Shown piece after piece: positions 27,380 to 32,767 of a stretch of 32,767 nt of DNA. The notes under the pieces are model-generated. The model had not been told where the DNA came from, searched no databases, and saw only the letters and a list, made by a program, of their open reading frames with translations. Position 1 is the stretch's first letter. Every line of letters starts with the position of its first letter. Source of the stretch: Actinomycetaceae bacterium (GTDB lineage: Bacteria; Actinomycetota; Actinomycetes; Actinomycetales; Actinomycetaceae); assembly GCA_030532405.1 (NCBI GenBank), contig JAUNLF010000017.1:1-32767 (forward strand), read 5' to 3'. The position numbers and the translations under genes were made by a program.

Positions 27380-27443
27380 ACTCTTTACCCCCTCGATGCA
27401 TGCACAAGCCCTTTAAGTCCACTCCTGCGATAAGAGATTTCAC
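27354..27443 (-). CDS. Possible 29-codon small ORF overlapping the ABC transporter start
   Basis: A GTG-started frame reads MKSLIAGVDLKGLCMHRG followed by GKEYEEYKQSC and a TAG stop, overlapping the transporter start by 26 bases. It has a hydrophobic start, a charged tail and two cysteines. No Shine-Dalgarno sequence precedes the GTG. An in-frame stop lies two codons upstream, so the frame cannot be longer. It could be a leader for translational coupling, a small peptide cargo, or chance; I recognise no family. Confidence 0.2.
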   Translation of the reverse strand: MKSLIAGVDLKGLCMHRGGKEYEEYKQSC

Positions 27444-27502
27444 GAGCTAGATTCGTTCAAGATTCCGCTCACAACCACTACCCTATAACCCCGCTATAGC
27501 CA

Positions 27503-27550
27503 GAAAAACATTGAAGCCGCATGAGGACTCAACTCCTCATGCGGCTTCAA
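27503..27550 (-). terminator. FMN reductase rho-independent terminator
   Basis: A perfect 17-bp stem (27511-27527 with 27534-27550) with a 6-nt loop, followed on the minus strand by TGTTTTTC. It is the strongest classical terminator in the window. It ends the FMN reductase transcript and insulates the ABC transporter gene downstream. Confidence 0.9.
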
Positions 27551-27573
27551 CAAATATGCGCGTAAGCAGTGAA

Positions 27574-27629
27574 CTAGCCACGCTGCACGAATTAAGCGGT
27601 GGCGTAGTCGCGCGCTAGCAACGCTGCAC
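27574..27629. repeat. 15-bp direct repeat after the FMN reductase gene
   Basis: CTAGCCACGCTGCAC (27574-27588) recurs with one mismatch as CTAGCAACGCTGCAC (27615-27629). The second copy overlaps the first base of the FMN reductase stop. It is probably a small local duplication with no evident function. Confidence 0.35.
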
Positions 27630-28195
27630 TAGCCGCGCAGGCCAACGGTGGCCTTCTGGACCTTCGCGAGCTCGTTAAGCATTGCGGTTGCGGACTGTGA
27701 AACGATCTGCGGCGGGTTGTACTTGCCGTCCTTAATGTCGTTGAAGACGAACGGGAGGGCGACCTGTTCCATGATTGGAATCATCTTCACGGTGGTGACA
27801 ACCTGCTTCAGCATCTGGGTTGCGCGCAGACCACCGGAGACGCCGCCGTAAGAGACGAAGCCGACCGGCTTGTAGGACCATTCGTCGTAGAGGTAATCAA
27901 TCGCGTTCTTCAGCGGCGCGTTGAAGCCGAAGTTGTACTCCGGCATTACGAATACAATCGCGTCACTATTTTCAATGATGTTCGCCCAGTTCTTCGTGTA
28001 TTCGTACTGGTAATCATGCATACGCGGGTGGTTCGGCTCGTTCATCATCGGCAGGTCAAGCTCGCGAAGGTCAGCAACCTGTACTTCGAAGTCGCCGTGT
28101 TCCTTGGCTGCTTCTGCGAACCACTCGCCAACGAATCCGCCCACTCGCTTGGGGCGCGTACTTGCAATAATTACCTGAAGAACTGGCTTAGACAT
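27629..28195 (-). CDS. NADPH-dependent FMN reductase family protein
   Basis: A flavodoxin-like cytosolic oxidoreductase that reduces flavin, quinone, azo dye or metal substrates with NAD(P)H. The phosphate-binding loop STRPKRVG at 12-19 follows the first strand, and MPEYNFGFNAPLKNAIDYL (about 84-102) is the family's flavin-ring contact segment. Later, GGVSGGLRATQML is also typical. The ATG at 28195 is chosen because it has GAGAGGAA five bases upstream; the frame is open 14 codons further. The product is then 188 aa, as expected. It is monocistronic, with a strong terminator at 27503-27550. A palindrome (28216-28225) in its promoter may mark regulation. Confidence 0.93.
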   Translation of the reverse strand: MSKPVLQVIIASTRPKRVGGFVGEWFAEAAKEHGDFEVQVADLRELDLPMMNEPNHPRMHDYQYEYTKNWANIIENSDAIVFVMPEYNFGFNAPLKNAIDYLYDEWSYKPVGFVSYGGVSGGLRATQMLKQVVTTVKMIPIMEQVALPFVFNDIKDGKYNPPQIVSQSATAMLNELAKVQKATVGLRG

Positions 28196-28210
28196 TGAGA
28201 TTCCTCTCTG

Positions 28211-28237
28211 TAGATAACGATCGTTCCAACCGAGCAA
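28211..28237 (-). promoter_or_regulatory. FMN reductase promoter with palindrome
   Basis: On the minus strand, TTGCTC (28232-28237) and TATCTA (28211-28216) are 15 bp apart, a short spacing. The perfect palindrome AACGATCGTT (28216-28225) lies between and touches the -10. A repressor site is possible; this is inference from symmetry. Confidence 0.35.
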
Positions 28238-28250
28238 ACACTACAGGGGG

Positions 28251-28303
28251 CAAAAATATTCCGAGACATGCACCACAAGGCGGCACTTTAGTGCGGAATG
28301 TCG
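28251..28303 (-). terminator. RNase P RNA terminator
   Basis: Just past the RNase P P1 stem, the minus strand can fold CCGACAT with ATGTC-TCGG around an inner GCACT/AGTGC hairpin. It then runs into ATATTTTTG. The T tract and position support a terminator for rnpB, although the outer stem has a bulge. Confidence 0.55.
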
Positions 28304-28656
28304 GAGAAGACGGCCTATAAGCCGGATTCTGTTCCGGGAAGCGTTACCGCGTCCCTTCGATGGTCATCTATCTCGAACCGCCGTTGCCGGCGGCTTCTAG
28401 CAACCTACCCGCACGCGTCGGACGGACAGCCCTGCGTGCTGCTTGGTCTTGCTCCCGGTGGGGTTTTCCATGCCGGTTCAGTCACCTGTTCCGCGGTGGT
28501 CTCTTACACCACCTTTGCACCCTTACCCGTGACGGGCGGTTTGTTTTCTGTGGCACTATCCCGCGGGTCACCCCGGGTGGCTGTTAGCCACCACCGTGTC
28601 CTGTGGAGTCCGGACGTTCCTCGACAATGTCGCGACCATCCAGCCGTCTTCTCCGG
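28303..28656 (-). ncRNA. rnpB: RNase P RNA
   Basis: Catalytic RNA of RNase P, which trims the 5' leader of tRNA precursors. On the minus strand the ends pair as an 11-bp P1 stem (28644-28654 with 28303-28313). The 5' conserved region reads GAGGAACGTCCGGACTCCAC. The central GGTAAGGGTGCAAAGGTGG and AGAGACCACCG elements follow, and the 3' conserved segment GAACAGAATCCGGCTTATAG is perfect. Length is about 354 nt, normal for the bacterial type A. A + strand open frame running through this RNA into yaaA is an artefact of its antisense. The promoter is not certain; TAGGAT (28663-28668, minus) is a -10 candidate. Confidence 0.95.
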
Positions 28657-28687
28657 CCTCCAATCCTACACTCCCTGGCCGAACCGA

Positions 28688-28693
28688 TACAGT
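28688..28693 (+). promoter_or_regulatory. -10 box of leaderless yaaA
   Basis: TACAGT is followed by six bases and the yaaA ATG at 28700; there is no Shine-Dalgarno sequence. The box lies about 32 bases from the 5' end of the divergent rnpB, so the two promoters must overlap. Confidence 0.5.
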
Positions 28694-28699
28694 TGGACC

Positions 28700-29485
28700 A
28701 TGCTCGTACTGTTACCGCCTTCCGAAGGTAAAACTCCAGCCGAAACTGACACTCCTTTCGACTTGTCTAGAGTCGAGCCGTTTTCCGGTGAGCTTGAAGG
28801 CCCGCGCAGTCTCGTCCTCGAAAATTTGATTGAAGTTTCTGGACGCGACGACGCTTTGGAAGTTTTGAAAGTCGGCAAGACTATTGCGTATGAAGTGCGG
28901 GCAAACCGTACTTTGCCAGCTGCGAATGTGGCGCCCGCATACCAAATTTATTCCGGTGTTCTTTTTGAAGCCGGTGAAATTAATAGACGAGGGCGGGCCT
29001 ACGAACCCTCGGAAAACTTTGAGGTGCTGGTTCAGTCGGCCCTGTTCGGGGTCGTGGATTTGGCGTCACAGATTCCGGCGTACCGGCTGTCGATGGATAC
29101 GAAGCTCGGTGAACTGGGGAACTTGGGGACGTGGTGGAAGAAGCAGCTCGGTGAACTCATGGACGGTAAGGCCCGCCACCGTATTGTTGTGGACGGGCGT
29201 TCGGGCGCGTACCAAAAGGCGTGGCCCGGCGTGAGCGGCGAGCACGACCTGATTCGAGTAAACGCCGTGCGCGTACGGAATGGGAAGCGGTCCGTGGTTT
29301 CGCATAACGCGAAGCGCTACCGCGGCATACTGGCTGGCGCACTTATGGACCGGGCAGGCGAGGTCGAAGACTCAATCGACTTTGTTGTCGACACCGCGCG
29401 GTCGTTGAAAGACCACGCCGATTTCAGCGACGTGGAAGTCCACCAAAAGAACGGCTACCTAGAGCTCGTCCTAGTCACCGCGTAG
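28700..29485 (+). CDS. yaaA: YaaA family peroxide-stress protein (DUF328)
   Basis: Member of the YaaA family, which in E. coli limits free iron and protects DNA and protein during hydrogen peroxide stress. The N-terminus MLVLLPPSEGKT is the family hallmark, and NVAPAYQIYSGVLFEA follows near 73-88. The C-terminal half carries a positively charged segment around the YRGILAG motif (about 210-216). I start at the ATG at 28700 because the family begins there. The frame is open upstream to 28298 only because it runs antisense through RNase P RNA. This gives 261 aa, the usual length. It is leaderless by promoter geometry. The fold binds DNA in the E. coli protein; that is family knowledge only. Confidence 0.93.
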   Translation: MLVLLPPSEGKTPAETDTPFDLSRVEPFSGELEGPRSLVLENLIEVSGRDDALEVLKVGKTIAYEVRANRTLPAANVAPAYQIYSGVLFEAGEINRRGRAYEPSENFEVLVQSALFGVVDLASQIPAYRLSMDTKLGELGNLGTWWKKQLGELMDGKARHRIVVDGRSGAYQKAWPGVSGEHDLIRVNAVRVRNGKRSVVSHNAKRYRGILAGALMDRAGEVEDSIDFVVDTARSLKDHADFSDVEVHQKNGYLELVLVTA

Positions 29486-29625
29486 CCGCCCGGCTTACAC
29501 CAGCGCGCAAGCCGCCCACCAGTCGCCCCGCGGCCGCGCACCACGCAGCACCCTTCGCTCGCATTAACACGCGGCTGTAGGCGGGCCCGCGAGAGCTAAG
29601 CGCCGCCAGGCTTGCCCTAAAGGGC

Positions 29626-30354
29626 TTATTCGGTCTTGATGATGATGGCGTCGAGTTCTTCTGACACGAGTACTTCATCGGCCGCGAGCATCGCGATGTC
29701 GTGCCATTCGGATTCGGGTAGCGACACGGTCATGCCCATGATTTGACGCCCCTTGGCTTCCAGCACGCCCAGGCCACCGGTGCGCGAGCGGCAGTACTCG
29801 TATTCGTCGATCAGTTCACCGTCGATTTCGCCGGATAGCTGGTCGCGCTTGGCTTGCTTTTCTTGCAGCTCGTCCTCCACGTCGCCCATGGCTTCGTGGA
29901 ACTGTGCTTGGGATTTTTCTTCGTCCGCACCAACCGCTTCGATTTGGCGTTCGAGTTCGGCAACCTTTTCTTTTGCGCCCTCCCAAACGTCCATGACTTC
30001 AAGTAGTTCGTTTTCGAGGACGTCGCGGCGCCGTGCCATCTGGTTCAGTTCGTGCTGCATGGCTTGCAGGTCTTTGTGCGTGCCTTTGCCCGCCGCGAGT
30101 CGTTCGCTCATGACGTCTTGGCGTGATACGAGCCGCTCCAGGTCGTGCTCGACTCGTTTCACGTCGCGTTGCGTGTCGTTGGCGTGGGAACGCGCGGTGA
30201 CTGTGGCGCGTTGTAAATCGTTTTTGCGGCCCGCTAGGGCTTCCATGGTCTTTACGGCCGGGTGCTTCCTGCGCGCAGCTTTGAGCTGCAGGATCCGAGT
30301 ATCAATCTGCTGGAGTTCTAGTAACTTCGCCTGATCTTCCCTGGATGCCTTCAC
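29626..30354 (-). CDS. Coiled-coil 'C4 zinc ribbon' family protein lacking its zinc cysteines
   Basis: A long antiparallel coiled coil covers about residues 5-170, rich in Lys, Glu and Arg, followed by a short C-terminal domain that in the zf-RING_7 family binds zinc through two Cys pairs. By alignment from memory, the usual C-E-G-C is IMGM and the usual C-E-E-C is SEEL here, while flanking residues (GRQ, DEV, IIIKTE) are kept, so all four zinc ligands appear lost. The GTG at 30354 is chosen: AAAGAG lies seven bases upstream, and this start avoids overlap with nif3. The product is 242 aa. It follows nif3 by 56 bp, an arrangement common in actinobacteria. Molecular role is unknown. Confidence 0.85.
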   Translation of the reverse strand: MKASREDQAKLLELQQIDTRILQLKAARRKHPAVKTMEALAGRKNDLQRATVTARSHANDTQRDVKRVEHDLERLVSRQDVMSERLAAGKGTHKDLQAMQHELNQMARRRDVLENELLEVMDVWEGAKEKVAELERQIEAVGADEEKSQAQFHEAMGDVEDELQEKQAKRDQLSGEIDGELIDEYEYCRSRTGGLGVLEAKGRQIMGMTVSLPESEWHDIAMLAADEVLVSEELDAIIIKTE

Positions 30355-30410
30355 TTCGCCACTCTTTCGTTTTCGGTATTTAACTGGCTCAATTCTAAGG
30401 TGTGGGTGCC

Positions 30411-31259
30411 CTATCCCAAAGTGGGACGGTGATCTATCCACGGTTCGGTGACTGTTCGCGAGATATCTACTTGAACTTCCACGCCGTCATCTTCAGCTGC
30501 TGCTTCTAGGTCGTCCGCCAAGTGTGGTAGCCATAGCCATTCTGTTGCCCAGTGTGATCCGGATATGAGGGCGGGCTTGCCGCGCTCCAGGTGTTCGGAT
30601 GCCGGATGGTGGCGCAGGTCGGCGGTGACGTACACGTCTGCTTGTACCTCTCGGGCTCGGTCTAGGAAGGAGTCTCCCGAACCGCCGGAAACCGCAACGG
30701 TTTCGACTACCGTCGCGAGGTCCTCCCCCGCTGGCGTTCCGATGAAGATTCCGTGCGGCCCCGCGGGCAACGCATTAGCAACGACGTTTGCAAACTGGTC
30801 GAGCGTCATCGGTTCGGCAAGCTTTCCGACCCGCCCCAAACCCCGCGGGTTTCCAGATGCGTCCTCGTCGACGATGTCAAAAGGTTCCCCATCGATTCCG
30901 CATGCCTTTGCGAGCGCCCAGGCAACCCCGCGCGTGGCGGCGTCAGCATTCGTGTGAGCGTTCAGAAGGGCAACGTCATTCTTGATGAGGTCGTGCACGA
31001 TCCGGCCCTTGCAGTCCAGGCGGGACACAAAGTTCGTACCGCGCAAGAACAGCGGATGGTGAGTAATCATGAGGTCGTATTCGCCCTCAATCGCCTGTCG
31101 AACGGTGGCTTCCACGGGGTCGACAGCCAGGAGAATTTTACGAACGGGTTGTTCGGGGTCGCCAACAATGAGGCCGTTCTTGTCCCACGATTCCTGCAGG
31201 TGCTTCGGGTAGCGGGACTCCATTTGGTCCATGATTTGCGAAACAGTCCAGTTACTCAT
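30411..31259 (-). CDS. Nif3-like dinuclear metal centre protein
   Basis: A conserved hexameric protein of the Nif3/YbgI family, often labelled GTP cyclohydrolase I type 2; its physiological reaction is unsettled. The metal site is supported by THHPLF with H67-H68, HTNAD with H102 and D106, and the late GSHWATEW with His and Glu. SWDKNGLIVGD near 24-34 is the family's N-terminal motif. Length is 282 aa. It is leaderless by promoter geometry (TAAGCT six bases before the ATG), divergent from ndh, and followed by the coiled-coil partner gene. Confidence 0.95.
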   Translation of the reverse strand: MSNWTVSQIMDQMESRYPKHLQESWDKNGLIVGDPEQPVRKILLAVDPVEATVRQAIEGEYDLMITHHPLFLRGTNFVSRLDCKGRIVHDLIKNDVALLNAHTNADAATRGVAWALAKACGIDGEPFDIVDEDASGNPRGLGRVGKLAEPMTLDQFANVVANALPAGPHGIFIGTPAGEDLATVVETVAVSGGSGDSFLDRAREVQADVYVTADLRHHPASEHLERGKPALISGSHWATEWLWLPHLADDLEAAAEDDGVEVQVDISRTVTEPWIDHRPTLG

Positions 31260-31265
31260 GCTTTG

Positions 31266-31271
31266 AGCTTA
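31266..31271 (-). promoter_or_regulatory. -10 box of leaderless nif3
   Basis: On the minus strand TAAGCT is followed by six bases (CAAAGC) and the ATG at 31259. No Shine-Dalgarno sequence is present. This is the same geometry as for niaR, the epimerase, panB and yaaA. Confidence 0.45.
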
Positions 31272-31316
31272 CAAGCAACGACGGACATTAACACGCCTGG
31301 CACCGTCTTTGACCGG

Positions 31317-31322
31317 TAGAAT
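31317..31322 (+). promoter_or_regulatory. Probable ndh -10 box
   Basis: TAGAAT lies 26 bases before the ndh ATG and leaves room for a leader with a GGAGGA ribosome-binding site six bases from the start. A -35 is not obvious. Confidence 0.4.
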
Positions 31323-31348
31323 GGGGAAAAGGATTTCGGAGGACGGCA

Positions 31349-32749
31349 ATGACCCGGCATCACGTAGTAATCATCGGTTCAGGATTTGGCGGCCTCTTTG
31401 CCGCGCAGGCGCTTAGAAAATCTAAAGTCAAAATCACGCTGATCGCCCAGACTAACCATCACCTTTTCCAGCCGCTCCTGTATCAAGTTGCGACGGGTAT
31501 TTTGTCGTCTGGAGAGATCGCGCCGGCAACTCGCGAAGTCCTGCAAAAGCAGAAGAATGTGCAGGTGTTGCTCGGCACGGTAGATGACATTGATGTCGAG
31601 GCGAAGGTCGTGCACTGGCAGAACAACGGGCGCTACCAGCAGACTTCGTACGACACTTTGATTGTCGCGGCGGGCGCGGGACAGTCTTACTTTGGCAACG
31701 ATCATTTCGCCACCTACGCGCCGGGTATGAAGACGATTGATGACGCTTTGGAACTGCGTGCACGTATCTTCGGCGCATTTGAACTTGCAGAGATTGAGGA
31801 CGATCCCGAAGAGATCCGGCGCCTACTCACTTTTGTAGTCGTCGGTGCCGGCCCGACGGGCGTGGAGATGGCGGGTCAGATCCGCGAGCTCGCGAACGAC
31901 ACGTTCCGCGGTGAGTACCGCAGTTTTGACCCTGAGGACGCGCGCGTCATCCTTGCTGACGGAGTGGATCTGCCGCTTTCGCAGTTTGGTGAGAAGCTCG
32001 GCAAGCGCACTAAGCATTCGCTTGAAAAGTTAGGCGTGGAGGTCCGCACAAATACGCTCGTTACCGACATTGATGACCGCACCGTGACCATGCGCAGCAA
32101 GGACGGTACGGAGGAAGTTGTTCCGTGCGTTTGCAAGGTTTGGGCCGCCGGCGTGCAGGCAAATCCCCTTGGAAAGAAGTTGACCGATCAGGTCGGTGCG
32201 AAGGTGGATAGAAGCGGACGCGTGCTTGTCAACGACAATTTGACTCTTCCAGGCCGTGAGGACGTCTTTGCGATCGGCGACCTGATGGCTTACAAGGACG
32301 TGCCCGGTGTCGCTCAGGGCGCTATTCAATCCGCGAAGTTTGTCGCTGACCTCATTGACGCGCGGGTTTCGGGGCGAAAGCCAAAGAAGACGGTATTTGA
32401 GTACAAAGACAAGGGCTCTATGGCGACCATTGCGAAATATGAGGCCGTAGTGTCGATTGGCAACCTGAAGATGGACGGTTTCACCGCCTGGTCAGCCTGG
32501 CTGTTCTTGCATCTGCTTTACATTGCCGGTTTTAAGAATCAGGTTGCGACACTCTTGCGCTGGTTTATCGCTTTTGTGTCAAACAACCGCTCTGCGCGGA
32601 CCACTACTAATCAGCAGATGGTTGCACGCCTAGCACTAAAGAAGCTCGGCAAAGACGCTTCCAGCCGGTTGCTTGCCGGTCTTGAAAATGTCCACGGCGA
32701 GCTGGACGCAAAACGTCGCAAACCCATGCGCCCAAGCGAGAGATCCTAG
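31349..32749 (+). CDS. ndh: Type II NADH dehydrogenase (NDH-2)
   Basis: A single-subunit, non-proton-pumping NADH:quinone oxidoreductase on the inner face of the membrane. The FAD-binding GSGFGG is at 10-15 and the NADH-binding GAGPTG at 166-171. AAGAGQSYFG near 107-116 and VFAIGDL, which carries the FAD-contact Asp, complete the two-dinucleotide-binding pattern. A hydrophobic amphipathic region near 375-415 (WSAWLFLHLLYIAGF) should anchor it to the membrane. Length is 466 aa. RBS GGAGGA is strong. Similar FAD-dependent oxidoreductases with other electron donors are possible, but NDH-2 fits best. It is divergent from nif3. Confidence 0.93.
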   Translation: MTRHHVVIIGSGFGGLFAAQALRKSKVKITLIAQTNHHLFQPLLYQVATGILSSGEIAPATREVLQKQKNVQVLLGTVDDIDVEAKVVHWQNNGRYQQTSYDTLIVAAGAGQSYFGNDHFATYAPGMKTIDDALELRARIFGAFELAEIEDDPEEIRRLLTFVVVGAGPTGVEMAGQIRELANDTFRGEYRSFDPEDARVILADGVDLPLSQFGEKLGKRTKHSLEKLGVEVRTNTLVTDIDDRTVTMRSKDGTEEVVPCVCKVWAAGVQANPLGKKLTDQVGAKVDRSGRVLVNDNLTLPGREDVFAIGDLMAYKDVPGVAQGAIQSAKFVADLIDARVSGRKPKKTVFEYKDKGSMATIAKYEAVVSIGNLKMDGFTAWSAWLFLHLLYIAGFKNQVATLLRWFIAFVSNNRSARTTTNQQMVARLALKKLGKDASSRLLAGLENVHGELDAKRRKPMRPSERS

Positions 32750-32767
32750 TATCTGCATCAAGTACGG

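Noticed and set aside
28298-28699. Open + strand frame extending yaaA upstream by about 134 codons
   Set aside because: It is the antisense of RNase P RNA; the YaaA family begins at the ATG at 28700, which also has a well-placed -10 box.
30355-30441. Longer start for the coiled-coil protein, overlapping nif3
   Set aside because: The GTG at 30354 has a ribosome-binding site and begins where the coiled-coil family starts; the extension overlaps the nif3 coding end.

Overview
The window looks like chromosomal sequence from a moderately GC-rich member of the Actinomycetota, possibly an Actinomycetaceae-like facultative anaerobe. The lineage markers are a polyphosphate glucokinase of the actinobacterial type, a methionine aminopeptidase with the N-terminal extension seen in mycobacterial MetAP1c, an argCJBD-R-GH cluster, a Nif3 protein next to a coiled-coil 'zinc ribbon' protein, a bacterial RNase P RNA, and several genes that appear to be transcribed without a leader. 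The family-level placement is inference. Almost all of the window is single-copy metabolic and housekeeping DNA. I see no prophage, insertion sequence, CRISPR array, rRNA or tRNA.

Layout. 1-4122: tyrS (-) diverges from a NiaR-type NAD/niacin repressor (+), followed by an EIIC-like membrane transporter (+) and a TIGR01777 nucleotide-sugar-epimerase-like protein (+). 4128-10494 (all -): a locus that reads sugar-porter MFS, cysteine-type sulfatase, ROK regulator, anaerobic sulfatase-maturating radical SAM enzyme, then a DNA-3-methyladenine glycosylase. The sulfatase has no signal peptide, so the cell may import a sulfated small sugar and desulfate it in the cytosol. 10699-18446 (all -): an arginine operon argC-J-B-D-R-G-H with overlapping or nearly touching genes, lacking argF, driven by a promoter with two ARG-box-like sites 20 bp apart. 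18500-22827 (-): a flavodoxin-like protein and pheS-pheT. 22951-25543 (+): panB, map and ppgK.

25595-28195 (-): a low-GC ABC exporter-type half transporter preceded by a 29-codon overlapping reading frame, then an NADPH-dependent FMN reductase with a strong terminator. 28251-28656 (-): RNase P RNA with its own terminator, divergent from yaaA (+, 28700). 29626-31259 (-): a zinc-ribbon-family coiled-coil protein that has lost all four zinc cysteines, and Nif3. 31349-32749 (+): type II NADH dehydrogenase.

The strongest points for follow-up are the sulfated-sugar locus with its operator-like repeats, the tandem ARG boxes over the arg promoter, a recurrent -10 box lying exactly six bases before start codons (leaderless genes), the NiaR-linked transporter, the degenerate zinc ribbon, and the orphan low-GC ABC transporter with its overlapping small ORF.
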